A DNA stretch of 64,000 bases from Allobosea robiniae (GTDB taxonomy: Bacteria > Pseudomonadota > Alphaproteobacteria > Rhizobiales > Beijerinckiaceae), in NCBI RefSeq assembly GCF_900102525.1, contig NZ_FNBZ01000005.1:124001-188000 (forward strand), in the 5' to 3' direction. The position numbers and the translations under genes are program-made. Of the stretch, positions 55,031 to 63,805 are shown piece after piece. The number at the start of each line of letters is the position of its first letter. The stretch's first letter is position 1. The notes beneath the pieces are model-generated. The model was not told the origin of the DNA, did no database searches, and worked only from the letters and a program-made list of their open reading frames with translations.

Positions 55031-56086
55031 ATGCCTCTGAGATTTCTCGTGACCGGCGGCGCCGGCTTCATCGGCTCGGCGGTGGTGCGCAAGCTGATCG
55101 GCGAGACGGAGCACGAGGTCTGCGTCGTCGACAAGCTGACCTATGCCGGCAACCTCGCCTCGCTGGAGCCGGTCTCCGGCAGCAACCGCTACCGGTTCGA
55201 ACAGGCCGATATCGGCCACAGTGAGCGGATGAAGACGATCTTCGCCGATTTCCAGCCCGATATCGTCATGCATCTGGCAGCCGAGAGCCATGTCGACCGC
55301 TCGATCGACGGGCCGGCCGCCTTCATCGAGACAAATGTCGTCGGCTCCTTCACTCTGCTTCAGGAGGCGCTACGGCATTTCCGGGAGCTGCCGGAAGATC
55401 GCAAGGGGCGCTTCCGCTTCCACCATATCTCGACCGACGAGGTCTTCGGTTCGCTGGGTGCTGACGGCTTCTTCCGCGAGGACACCGCCTATCAGCCGAA
55501 CTCGCCCTATTCGGCCTCCAAGGCCGCTTCCGACCATCTCGTCCGGGCCTGGCACCACACCTATGGCCTTCCGGTGGTGATGACTAACTGCTCGAACAAT
55601 TACGGGCCCTATCATTTCCCGGAAAAGCTGATCCCGCTGATGATCATCAACGCGCTCGAGGGCAAGAAGCTGCCGGTCTATGGCAACGGGCTCAATGTGC
55701 GCGACTGGCTCTATGTCGACGACCATGCCGACGCGCTGCTTACCGTCGCGACCACCGGCAAGCTGGGCGAGAGCTACAATATCGGCGGCCATAACGAGAA
55801 GACCAATATCGAGGTGGTCCAGGCGATCTGCGCCCTCCTCGACGAACTCCGACCCGACTCGAAGGGTCCGCGCGAACGTCTGATCAGCTATGTCACCGAC
55901 CGACCGGGCCATGATGCACGCTATGCGATCGACGCCGGCAAGATCGGCCGCGAGCTTGGCTGGACACCGAAGGAGACCTTCGAGACGGGTCTGCGCCGCA
56001 CGATCGAATGGTATCTCGCCAATCCGGCATGGTGGGGCGACATCCGTTCCGGCACCTATCGCGGCGAACGCCTCGGCGCGGCCTGA
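55031..56086 (+). CDS. rmlB: dTDP-glucose 4,6-dehydratase
   Basis: 351 residues from ATG 55031. NAD loop 'GGAGFIGS' (9-16), 'STDEVFG', catalytic '[10 protein letters not shown]' (YxxxK), 'NCSNNYGP' and 'RDWLYVDDH' are all standard. It converts dTDP-glucose to the 4-keto-6-deoxy form. First of the four rml genes BCDA, which together make dTDP-L-rhamnose for the surface polysaccharide or glycolipid. An in-frame ATG at 54971 would add 20 atypical residues. Confidence 0.97.
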   Translation: MPLRFLVTGGAGFIGSAVVRKLIGETEHEVCVVDKLTYAGNLASLEPVSGSNRYRFEQADIGHSERMKTIFADFQPDIVMHLAAESHVDRSIDGPAAFIETNVVGSFTLLQEALRHFRELPEDRKGRFRFHHISTDEVFGSLGADGFFREDTAYQPNSPYSASKAASDHLVRAWHHTYGLPVVMTNCSNNYGPYHFPEKLIPLMIINALEGKKLPVYGNGLNVRDWLYVDDHADALLTVATTGKLGESYNIGGHNEKTNIEVVQAICALLDELRPDSKGPRERLISYVTDRPGHDARYAIDAGKIGRELGWTPKETFETGLRRTIEWYLANPAWWGDIRSGTYRGERLGAA

Positions 56087-56098
56087 GCGGGGGAAGAC

Positions 56099-56656
56099 AT
56101 GCTGAACGTCGAAGACACGGCGATCCCCGCCGTCAAGATCATCACGCCGAAGAAGTTCGGCGACCATCGCGGTTTCTTCTCGGAAACCTGGAGTCGCAAC
56201 GCCTTTGCCGAGGCCGGGCTCGATCTCGATTTCGTTCAGGACAATCAGTCTCTGTCGGCCCCGGTCGGAACGCTGCGCGGCCTGCATTTCCAGTCGGCGC
56301 CTTTCGCGCAAGACAAGCTGGTGCGGGTCACGCGCGGGCGCATCCTCGATGTCGCCGTCGATATCCGGGCCTCCTCGCCCAGCTTCGGCAAGCATGTCGC
56401 GGTTGAGCTCTCCGCCGAGAACTGGAGGCAGCTCCTCGTCCCCATCGGCTTCGCCCATGGCTTCGTCACGCTCGAGCCGGATACCGAGGTACTCTACAAG
56501 GTCACCGCTCCTTACGCGCCCGCGAACGATCACGGCCTTGCCTTCGACGACCCGGCGCTCGGCATCGACTGGCGCCTGCCGCTCTCAGACCTCACCCTCT
56601 CCGACAAGGACCGCAAGCATCCGCGCCTCGCCGAGATGCTGCGGTATTTCGACTGA
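56099..56656 (+). CDS. rmlC: dTDP-4-dehydrorhamnose 3,5-epimerase
   Basis: 185 residues, cupin fold. 'GDHRGFFSETWSRNAF', 'GTLRGLHFQ' with the catalytic His, 'KLVRVTRGRILDVAVDIR', 'PIGFAHGFVTLEPDTEVLYK' are all diagnostic. It epimerises carbons 3 and 5 of the keto-sugar. Twelve bp after rmlB; its stop shares a base with the rmlD start (TGATG). Confidence 0.97.
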   Translation: MLNVEDTAIPAVKIITPKKFGDHRGFFSETWSRNAFAEAGLDLDFVQDNQSLSAPVGTLRGLHFQSAPFAQDKLVRVTRGRILDVAVDIRASSPSFGKHVAVELSAENWRQLLVPIGFAHGFVTLEPDTEVLYKVTAPYAPANDHGLAFDDPALGIDWRLPLSDLTLSDKDRKHPRLAEMLRYFD

Positions 56657-57561
56657 TGACACTTCGCATCGCCGTCACCGGTTGGACCGGCCAGGTCGTC
56701 TGCGCCATGCTGGAGCGCGTGCCCGTCGGCGTCGAGGTCATCGCGCTGCGCCGGCCCGATCTCGACCTCGCCGTCCCGAAGACGGTCGCGCCGGCCCTGC
56801 GTTCGGCGAGGCCCGACGTGATCGTCAACACGGCCGCCTATACCGCCGTGGATCAGGCCGAGAGCGAGCCCGAACTCGCCATGCGCGTCAATGGCGAGGC
56901 CGCCGGCGAAGCGGCGCGTGCCGCAGCGGCGCTGGGCATCCCCATGATCCAGCTTTCGACCGACTATGTCTTCGACGGCACACTCGACCGGCCCTATCGC
57001 GAGGACGATGCGACCGGCCCGATCTCGGCCTATGGCGCGAGCAAGCTCGCGGGCGAGCGGGCGGTCGCGGCGGCGACCGGCAACCACGCCATCCTGCGCA
57101 CGGCCTGGATCTACAGCCCCTTCGGCAAGAACTTCGTCAAGACGATGCTGCGCCTCGCCGAAACGCGCGACGAGGTCGGCGTCGTCGCCGACCAGGCGGG
57201 ATGCCCGACCAGCGCGCTCGACATCGCCGATGCGATCTTCACCGTGGCGCGCAACCTGACTGCGCGGGCGGATGATGCGGACCTGCGCGGCGTGTTCCAC
57301 ATGAGCGCGGCGGGCGAGGCCGTCTGGGCCGATGTCGCCGAGGCGATCTTCGCCGAGCGCGAACGGCATGGCGGCGCACCGGTCAGGGTCAGGCGCATCG
57401 CCACGGCCGATTATCCGACGCCGGCGCGCCGGCCCGCCAATTCCCGGCTCGATTGCAGCAAGCTCGCGCTCGCCCATGAGGTGCGGCTGCCGGAATGGCA
57501 AAGCTCGCTCCGACCTTGCGTCGCACGACTTCTCGAAGATCAGGCCAAGGACCAGAGGTAA
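56656..57561 (+). CDS. rmlD: dTDP-4-dehydrorhamnose reductase
   Basis: 301 residues. N-terminal '[11 protein letters not shown]' replaces the usual GxxGQVG loop, with '[14 protein letters not shown]', 'STDYVFDG' and 'YGASKLAGE' (YxxxK). It makes the final dTDP-L-rhamnose. It overlaps rmlC by 1 bp and is 2 bp from rmlA. Confidence 0.96.
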   Translation: MTLRIAVTGWTGQVVCAMLERVPVGVEVIALRRPDLDLAVPKTVAPALRSARPDVIVNTAAYTAVDQAESEPELAMRVNGEAAGEAARAAAALGIPMIQLSTDYVFDGTLDRPYREDDATGPISAYGASKLAGERAVAAATGNHAILRTAWIYSPFGKNFVKTMLRLAETRDEVGVVADQAGCPTSALDIADAIFTVARNLTARADDADLRGVFHMSAAGEAVWADVAEAIFAERERHGGAPVRVRRIATADYPTPARRPANSRLDCSKLALAHEVRLPEWQSSLRPCVARLLEDQAKDQR

Positions 57562-57563
57562 CG

Positions 57564-58439
57564 ATGAAGGGCATCATCCTGGCCGGCGGTTCCGGCACCC
57601 GGCTGCACCCGATGACGCTGGCGATGTCGAAGCAGCTCCTGCCCGTCTACGACAAGCCGATGATCTACTACCCGCTCTCGACGCTGATGCTCGCCGGCAT
57701 CCGCGACGTCCTGATCATCTCGACGCCGCACGACCTGCCGCATTTCAAGCGCCTGCTCGGCGACGGCTCGGACTGGGGCATGAGCCTGACCTATGCCGAG
57801 CAGCCGCATCCCGGCGGGCTGGCGCAGGCCTACCTGATCGGCGCCGATTTCGTCGCCGGCGAGCCCTCCGCCCTCGTTCTCGGCGACAACCTGTTCTATG
57901 GCCATTCCCTGCCCGCGATGATGGCGCGAGCCAAGGCGCGCGAGCAGGGCGCCACTGTCTTCGCCTACCATGTCCGCGATCCCGAGCGGTACGGCGTCGT
58001 CGCCTTCGACCAGACCGGCAAGGCGGTTTCGATCGAGGAAAAGCCCGAGGTTCCCAAGTCGAGCTGGGCCGTCACCGGCCTTTACTTCTACGATGCCGAG
58101 GTGGTCGAGATCGCGCGCGCGCTGAAGCCCTCGGCGCGCGGCGAGCTCGAAATCACCGACGTCAACCGGATCTATCTGGAGCGCGGCCAGCTCTCGGTGG
58201 AATCGATGGGCCGCGGCTTCGCCTGGCTCGATACCGGCACACCCGACAGCCTGCTGGAAGCCGGCGAGTTCGTCCGGACCCTCGAAAGCCGCCAGGGCCT
58301 GCGCATCGCCTGCCCCGAAGAGATCGCGGCACGCCAAGGCTGGATCTCGACGGCGCAGCTGACACGGCTCGGCGAGAAGCTCGCCAAGGGCGATTACGGC
58401 CAGTATCTCATGCGGATGGCCCGGGATATCGCCGGCTGA
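57564..58439 (+). CDS. rmlA: Glucose-1-phosphate thymidylyltransferase
   Basis: 291 residues from ATG 57564, with AGAGG close before it. '[14 protein letters not shown]' (nucleotide loop), '[14 protein letters not shown]', 'GDNLFYGH', '[20 protein letters not shown]', '[14 protein letters not shown]' are diagnostic. It opens the rhamnose pathway by making dTDP-glucose. Last gene of the rmlBCDA run; a TPP riboswitch region follows. Confidence 0.97.
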   Translation: MKGIILAGGSGTRLHPMTLAMSKQLLPVYDKPMIYYPLSTLMLAGIRDVLIISTPHDLPHFKRLLGDGSDWGMSLTYAEQPHPGGLAQAYLIGADFVAGEPSALVLGDNLFYGHSLPAMMARAKAREQGATVFAYHVRDPERYGVVAFDQTGKAVSIEEKPEVPKSSWAVTGLYFYDAEVVEIARALKPSARGELEITDVNRIYLERGQLSVESMGRGFAWLDTGTPDSLLEAGEFVRTLESRQGLRIACPEEIAARQGWISTAQLTRLGEKLAKGDYGQYLMRMARDIAG

Positions 58440-58532
58440 GCGGGAGATGCCGGGCTCTCTCGGCAAGCTCCTTACGGATACCCGCCCCGCTCCGTTATCG
58501 CTTGACAGCAAGGCCTGCCGCTCGTCATCTGC

Positions 58533-58652
58533 TCCCGTTCCCAGGGGGGCCTCGCTAGGAGGCTGAGATTCCGCCGGCTGGGCTTTCGAGCCTTAGGCAA
58601 CGCGGTGACCCTCCGAACCTGATCCGGATCATACCGGCGTAGGGATGCGGGA
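58533..58652 (+). promoter_or_regulatory. TPP riboswitch (THI box)
   Basis: The two conserved halves of the thiamine pyrophosphate aptamer are present. The pyrimidine-sensing CTGAGA lies at 58563-58568. The pyrophosphate half runs over 58608-58646, with ACCTGATCCGGATCAT and CCGGCGTAGGGA. A P1 helix can form between TCCCG at 58533-58537 and CGGGA at 58648-58652. P3 is extended by an extra arm (about 58575-58605). It lies about 100 bases before the GTG of the LuxE-like gene and should repress that operon when TPP is plentiful. The expression platform probably occludes the GGAG at 58737-58740, as no strong terminator was seen. Confidence 0.93.
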
Positions 58653-58749
58653 CATGCGGCCTTGAGGCCCTGATTCCAGCTTGCGCTCGTGATCCTCCAG
58701 CGATCGACGCCCCGGCTTGGCCGTGCGCGTCCGAACGGAGTGGCTTCAA

Positions 58750-59826
58750 GTGACGCAAGCCGAGATCATCGCGGCGCTATCGGCATTCATCGCGCTTCCC
58801 GACGCGTCGGAAGCCGAGTTCGAGGCGATGGCGCTCAAGGTCTTCGCCTATCAGTTCCGCAACAACGAGCCCTATAAGCGCTTCTGCCTGCAGCGTGGCC
58901 GCACGCCGCTCTCGGTCCGGCGCTGGCGCGACATCCCAGCCGTGCCGATCACCGCCTTCAAGGACCTGACGCTGAGCTGCAGCCCGCCGGAAGCCGCCGA
59001 ACGCGTCTTCATGACCAGCGGTACAACGCAAGGCATTCGTGGGCGCAGCTACCATCCGACGCTCGACGTCTGGAAGCGCTCGATGCTGGCGAATTTCCGC
59101 ACGCGCTTCATGCGGGGCCGCGAGCGCATCCGCATGGGCATCCTCTTCCCCGACGAGGCGGAGCTGCCGAATTCCTCGCTCGCCACCTATCTCTCGGTCG
59201 CCAAGCGCGAATGCGGCACGGCGGATTCCGAGACCTTCATCGATGCCGCCGGGCTCGACCTGGACGGCCTTCTGTCGGCGCTGGAGCAGGCTGAGACAAG
59301 CGGCGAGCCCTATGCCCTGCTCGGCGCGAGCTATTCCTTCGTCCCCGTGCTGGACGCGCTCGCGGCAAGCGGCCGGCGCTTCGCCCTGCCGGAAGGCAGC
59401 CGCATCCTCGATACCGGCGGCTTCAAGGGCCAGTCGCGCGAACTCGGGCCGGACGAGTTCTATGACGGACTCGCTAGCGCTTTCGGCGTGCCGCGCTCGT
59501 CCTGCATCAACATGTACGGGATGACCGAGCTGAGCTCGCAGCTCTATGACGACGGCAACGCCGTCTGCCCCTCCGTGAAATCCGGCCCGCATTGGATCCG
59601 CAGCCGCGTCGTCGATCCCCTCACCGGCATCGACCTGCCCGAAGGCCAACGCGGCGTGATCGTCCATCACGACCTCGCCCATTTCAACTGCGTCGCGGCA
59701 ATCCTGACCGAGGATGCCGGCGAGATCGTGCCCGGCGGCTTCAAGCTGCTCGGCCGGGTCGATGGCGAGGCCTCGAAGGGTTGTTCGGTCGCCGTCGCCG
59801 AATTCCTCGCAGCGGCACGAGGCTGA
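58750..59826 (+). CDS. LuxE-like acyl-protein synthetase (ANL-type carboxylate-activating enzyme)
   Basis: 358 residues from GTG 58750 with GGAG nine bases upstream (TTG 58717 is in frame but has no site). AMP-binding motifs: 'FMTSGTTQG' (87-95), 'ILDTGGFKGQS', 'NMYGMTELSSQ'. LuxE enzymes activate a carboxylate with ATP and pass it to a thiol on themselves and LuxC. It is the first gene under a TPP riboswitch, and luxAB are absent. The substrate is therefore probably a thiamine-related acid rather than a fatty acid for light production. Confidence 0.85.
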   Translation: MTQAEIIAALSAFIALPDASEAEFEAMALKVFAYQFRNNEPYKRFCLQRGRTPLSVRRWRDIPAVPITAFKDLTLSCSPPEAAERVFMTSGTTQGIRGRSYHPTLDVWKRSMLANFRTRFMRGRERIRMGILFPDEAELPNSSLATYLSVAKRECGTADSETFIDAAGLDLDGLLSALEQAETSGEPYALLGASYSFVPVLDALAASGRRFALPEGSRILDTGGFKGQSRELGPDEFYDGLASAFGVPRSSCINMYGMTELSSQLYDDGNAVCPSVKSGPHWIRSRVVDPLTGIDLPEGQRGVIVHHDLAHFNCVAAILTEDAGEIVPGGFKLLGRVDGEASKGCSVAVAEFLAAARG

Positions 59827-59831
59827 CGACG

Positions 59832-61280
59832 GTGATCGAGCATGCGGGTCATCTGCCGGGCCTGAACCGTGAGGCGCTGCGCTGGCGCGAAGTCAGCCAC
59901 AGCGCCTGGGGCGAGAGCGTCGCCATCGCGCTGCCGGAGCTCGACGAAGTGCAGGCCGCGGCGCTCTGTGCTCACGTGCGCGACAACGCGCGCGCCCGGC
60001 TGAAGCGGATGGAGACAGCCCGCATCGTCACGGCGATCGATGCCGCCATCGCGCGCCTGCTCGACCGCTCACACCCGCTGCGGCGCAAGGCCGAACATCT
60101 CCTGCCGATCGTCACCGGCTATGATCGCGAGACGGTTCGCCTTGGCCTGACCGGCTATCTCAAGACCTTCCGCAAGCCGCAGCTCCTGCGCTTCCTTGCC
60201 GAGGATTTCGCCAATCCCGGCGTGCTCGACGGTTTCCAGCCGGCGCCCAAGGGCGGCTATCTGCGCGCCCATGGGCCGGACCTGCTGCTGCATGTATGGG
60301 CCGGCAATGTCCCGGCGCTCTCGCTCTGGAGCCTGATCTGCGGATTGCTGGTCAAGGCCGGCGGTGTCGGCAAGCTCGCCTCGGCCGAGCCGCTGACGGC
60401 GGGCTGGTTCGCGAGCCTGCTCGCAGAGATCGACCCCGAAATCGGCGAATGCCTCGCCATCACCTGGTGGAAGGGCGGCGAGGCGGCGGCCGAGCCGATC
60501 TTCCTGCGCGCGGCCGATACCGTCATGGCCTATGGCGGCAATGAGACGCTGACGGCACTGCGCGCCAGGCTGCCGATCACCACGCGCTTCCTGCCGCATG
60601 GCCACAAGATCGGCTTCGGCGTGATCGCGCGAGAGGCGCTCGACAGCCGCAAGACTCCTGCCTTGGCGCGGCTCGCGGCGCATGACGTCACCCGTTACGA
60701 GCAGCAGGGCTGCTACTCGCCGCAGATGCTCTTCGTCGAGCACGGCGGCAAGGTCAGCCCCGCAGAGTTCTCCCGTTACGTCGCGCAGGAACTCGCCGCC
60801 CTCGCCTCCCGTCATCCACGCCGTGCTCTGACGCACGGCGAAGCCGCCTCGATCGCAGCTTGGCGCGGTGTGCAGGAGACACGCGCGATGGATGGAGCCG
60901 TCGAGCTTCTCGGCGAACCATCCGACAGTTGGAGCGTCGTCCATGTCGAGGCTCCGGAAGCCCTGAACCCAACCGGCCTGAACCGCACGCTCAAGCTGGT
61001 CGCGATCGACAGCCTCGACGAGGTCCCTGCTCTCGTCGCCCCCTATCGCAGCTTCCTGCAGACCGCCGGCATCGCAGCCTCGCCCGAGCGGCTGTTCCGG
61101 CTTTCCGAACAGCTTGGCGCAATCGGCGTCAGCCGTATCGCCCCGCTCGGCCGGATGACCGCGCCGGAGGCGGGCTGGCACCATGACGGGCGCTTCAGCC
61201 TGCTCGATCTCGTCATCTTCACCGAGATCGAGCAATCAGCCGAAGCCGCGGCAGAGGGGTTCGCGCCCTATGTCGACTGA
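59832..61280 (+). CDS. LuxC-like acyl-CoA/acyl-enzyme reductase
   Basis: 483 residues from GTG 59832, 5 bp after the LuxE-like gene. 'LLLHVWAGNVPALSLWSL' and 'YEQQGCYSPQMLFVE' mark the LuxC family, with Cys294 as the catalytic nucleophile. It reduces an activated acid (acyl-enzyme) with NADPH to an aldehyde. The pair LuxE-LuxC makes an acid reductase. An SDR at the end of the operon could complete the reduction to an alcohol. The stop overlaps the ABC ATPase start by 11 bp. Confidence 0.85.
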   Translation: MIEHAGHLPGLNREALRWREVSHSAWGESVAIALPELDEVQAAALCAHVRDNARARLKRMETARIVTAIDAAIARLLDRSHPLRRKAEHLLPIVTGYDRETVRLGLTGYLKTFRKPQLLRFLAEDFANPGVLDGFQPAPKGGYLRAHGPDLLLHVWAGNVPALSLWSLICGLLVKAGGVGKLASAEPLTAGWFASLLAEIDPEIGECLAITWWKGGEAAAEPIFLRAADTVMAYGGNETLTALRARLPITTRFLPHGHKIGFGVIAREALDSRKTPALARLAAHDVTRYEQQGCYSPQMLFVEHGGKVSPAEFSRYVAQELAALASRHPRRALTHGEAASIAAWRGVQETRAMDGAVELLGEPSDSWSVVHVEAPEALNPTGLNRTLKLVAIDSLDEVPALVAPYRSFLQTAGIAASPERLFRLSEQLGAIGVSRIAPLGRMTAPEAGWHHDGRFSLLDLVIFTEIEQSAEAAAEGFAPYVD

Positions 61281-62061
61281 CCCCACCAAAACCGATTTCG
61301 TCACGATCGAACGTACCAGCTATCGCTATGACGCGACCGGCCCGGCCGTTGTCGATGCGATCGACTGGACGATCCCGCGCGGCGAGATCCATTGCCTGCT
61401 CGGCCGCAGCGGCTGCGGCAAGACCACCTTGCTCAAGCTCGCTGCCGGCCTGCTGCTGCCGAGCGAAGGCACGATCCGCATCGGCGGCGAGGCACTGGCC
61501 GGGCCGAGCCCACACGCCGGCTTCGTCTTCCAGGCGCCGACGCTGCTCGACTGGTTGAGCGCGCTCGACAATGTCCTGCTGCCGACCTCGCTGAAGCGCC
61601 GCCCGACGATCGCCGACAAGGATGCCGCGCTCGACCTGCTGGAGCGTGTCGGCCTCGCGGATTTCGCCACGCGCCGCCCGGCCGAGCTGTCCGGCGGCCA
61701 GCAGAGCCGCGTCGCCGTCGCCCGCGCTCTGGTCGGCAATCCCGATCTGCTGCTGCTCGACGAGCCCTTCGCTGCGCTCGATGCCCTGACGCGCGAGGAA
61801 TTGCAGGACGACCTGCTGCGCCTCTGCGCGCTCAATGGCACCACCGCGCTCTTCGTCACCCATGATATCGGCGAGGCCGTCTATCTCGCCGACAAAGTCG
61901 CGGTGATGGCGGCCGGCCGCGTGACGCATGTGCGCCGGATCGAGCTCGCCCGCCCGCGCCATCGCGACATGCGCTATTCGCCCGCTTTCATCGCCGCCTG
62001 CCGCGAATTACGCTATGCCATGGACGGAGCAGCCGCCGTCATTCGGAGGCCGGCGGCATGA
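61270..62061 (+). CDS. ABC transporter ATP-binding protein (nitrate/taurine/HMP type)
   Basis: 263 residues from ATG 61270. Walker A 'GRSGCGKTT', Q-loop 'VFQAPTLLDWLSALDNV', signature 'LSGGQQSR', Walker B 'LLLLDEPFAALD', H-loop 'FVTHD'. The 'DWLSALDNVLLP' motif is that of the TauB/SsuB/ThiZ subfamily. It powers uptake with the permease and NMT1-like binding protein downstream. Riboswitch control suggests a thiamine precursor as cargo. Confidence 0.92.
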   Translation: MSTDPTKTDFVTIERTSYRYDATGPAVVDAIDWTIPRGEIHCLLGRSGCGKTTLLKLAAGLLLPSEGTIRIGGEALAGPSPHAGFVFQAPTLLDWLSALDNVLLPTSLKRRPTIADKDAALDLLERVGLADFATRRPAELSGGQQSRVAVARALVGNPDLLLLDEPFAALDALTREELQDDLLRLCALNGTTALFVTHDIGEAVYLADKVAVMAAGRVTHVRRIELARPRHRDMRYSPAFIAACRELRYAMDGAAAVIRRPAA

Positions 62062-62807
62062 TCGCGCGCCTGCCCTCGCTGCTGCTGCTTGTCATCCTGC
62101 TCGCCGGCTGGGAAGCCTGGTGCCGGCTGGGCGGCCTGTCGCCGCTCGTGCTGCCTGCGCCTTCCAGCGTGCTCGCGACGCTGTGGAGCGAGATCGCGAC
62201 CGGCCGGCTCTGGCCGCATCTGGCGATGACCGCCGCCGAGATGGCGCTCGGTCTCGGCATCGGCGCCGTCGTCGGACTTGGTGTCGGCATCCTGCTGGCG
62301 GAATTCCCGGCGCTCAGCCGCCTGCTGCGCCCCTATGTGCTGGCAAGCCAGCTCGTGCCCAAGCTCGCACTCGGGCCGCTCTTCATCATCTGGTTCGGCT
62401 TCGGCATGACGCCGACGGTCGTCATTACCGCGCTGATCTGCTTCTTCCCGCTGATGGAGAACACGCTGACGGGGATCAGCGAGGTCGATGCTTCCAGGCG
62501 CGAGCTCTTCCGCATGCTCGGCGCCGGCCGCCTCCAGACGCTGCTGCGGCTCAAGCTGCCGTCGGCACTGCCCGTGATCATGGCGGGCCTGCGCGTCGCG
62601 GTCGTGCTGGCCTTGGTCGGCGCGGTCGTCGGCGAGTTCATCGGCGGGCGCGTCGGGCTCGGCGCCTCGATCATCGCCGCACAGAGCGTAATGGATTCGA
62701 GCCTGATCTTCGCGCTCTTCATCGTCATCACCGCCCTTGGAATGCTGCTCTACGAGGCCGTGCGCCTGATCGAGCGTCGCGTCCTGCACCGCTTCTCGAA
62801 AGGCTGA
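62058..62807 (+). CDS. ABC transporter permease (ThiX/SsuC/TauC type)
   Basis: 249 residues with about six hydrophobic segments. The cytoplasmic EAA loop is 'ASRRELFRMLGAGRLQTLLRLKLPSALPVI'-like around residues 150-175. The start overlaps the ATPase stop by 4 bp (ATGA). It forms the membrane channel for the importer. Confidence 0.92.
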   Translation: MIARLPSLLLLVILLAGWEAWCRLGGLSPLVLPAPSSVLATLWSEIATGRLWPHLAMTAAEMALGLGIGAVVGLGVGILLAEFPALSRLLRPYVLASQLVPKLALGPLFIIWFGFGMTPTVVITALICFFPLMENTLTGISEVDASRRELFRMLGAGRLQTLLRLKLPSALPVIMAGLRVAVVLALVGAVVGEFIGGRVGLGASIIAAQSVMDSSLIFALFIVITALGMLLYEAVRLIERRVLHRFSKG

Positions 62808-62812
62808 TCCCC

Positions 62813-63805
62813 ATGTCTGCGCTGCGCGCCTTCCTCATGCTTGCCCTCTCCTGCCTCGTCGCGGCGCCCGCGACGGCTCAATCGCTCGACAAGGTCACCG
62901 TCGCCGGCTGGAGCCAGCCGATCAGCGAGATCACCAATCTCCTGGCCGAGCCGGACAAGGGCTTCTTCAAAGCCAAGGGGATCGCGCTCGACTACGTGCC
63001 TGGAACCGGCGGCGGCGCGGCCTTGCAGAACATGCTCGCGGGCCAAGCCGACATCGCCTTCACCGATCCGGCCGCGCTTTATCTCGCGCTCGACAAGGGC
63101 GAGAAACTGGTCGCGATCTACAATATCTATCCGCAGAACGTCTTCAACGTGGTCGCGCTGAAGAGCAGCGGCATCCGCACGGCGGCCGATCTCAAGGGCA
63201 AGCGCATCGGCGTCTACAGCCTCGCCAGCGGCACCTACCAGAACCTGCTCGTGCTGCTGCATCAGGTCGGCCTCGGCCAGAAGGACGTCACCATCCAGCC
63301 GACCGGCCTGCTCAATTTCGCGCCGCTGATGCAGGGGCAGGTCGATGCCACCGCCGCGACCGATACCGGACTGCTCGTCGCCCGCGCCAAGGGGCTGGGC
63401 GAGGCTGATGTCATCGAGGTCCGCGACCAGCTCAACCTGCCGAGCGACATCTTCGTCGTGAAGGAGAGCTACTACGAGCAGAACAAGCCGCTGCTGAAGC
63501 GCTTCCTCGCCGCCTATCGCGATTCTGCCGCCTGGATGATCGCCAAGCCCGAAGAGGCCGCGCGCATCGCCGTCACCCGTGCCATCAACGGCCGCGACGA
63601 GGCCGTGAACCTCGAGATCATCAAGCTGCGCAATGCGTCGAGCGTCTCTTCGACGACGGCGCGCGAAGGGCTCGGCCGCTTCGACCTCGATGCCTTGCAG
63701 AAGGGCGCCGACACCTTCCGCAGCCTTGGGCTCACCGCCCGCCAGATCGACATGACGGCCATCGTGAAGAGCGACCTGATCCCCGCGAAGGATGGCGCGC
63801 CATGA
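62813..63805 (+). CDS. NMT1/THI5-like periplasmic substrate-binding protein
   Basis: 330 residues from ATG 62813. A signal peptide of about 23 residues ends at 'ATAQS'. The mature domain has 'VTVAGWSQPISEITNLLAE', 'GTGGGAALQNMLAGQADIAF' and 'DLKGKRIGVYS', typical of the NMT1-like family, which includes the HMP-precursor binders ThiY. It captures the ligand in the periplasm. Part of the riboswitch-regulated operon; its stop overlaps the next start by 4 bp. Confidence 0.9.
   Translation: MSALRAFLMLALSCLVAAPATAQSLDKVTVAGWSQPISEITNLLAEPDKGFFKAKGIALDYVPGTGGGAALQNMLAGQADIAFTDPAALYLALDKGEKLVAIYNIYPQNVFNVVALKSSGIRTAADLKGKRIGVYSLASGTYQNLLVLLHQVGLGQKDVTIQPTGLLNFAPLMQGQVDATAATDTGLLVARAKGLGEADVIEVRDQLNLPSDIFVVKESYYEQNKPLLKRFLAAYRDSAAWMIAKPEEAARIAVTRAINGRDEAVNLEIIKLRNASSVSSTTAREGLGRFDLDALQKGADTFRSLGLTARQIDMTAIVKSDLIPAKDGAP

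Noticed and set aside
58750-61280. Bioluminescence operon
   Set aside because: LuxE- and LuxC-like proteins are present but luxA/luxB are absent, and a TPP riboswitch controls the operon.
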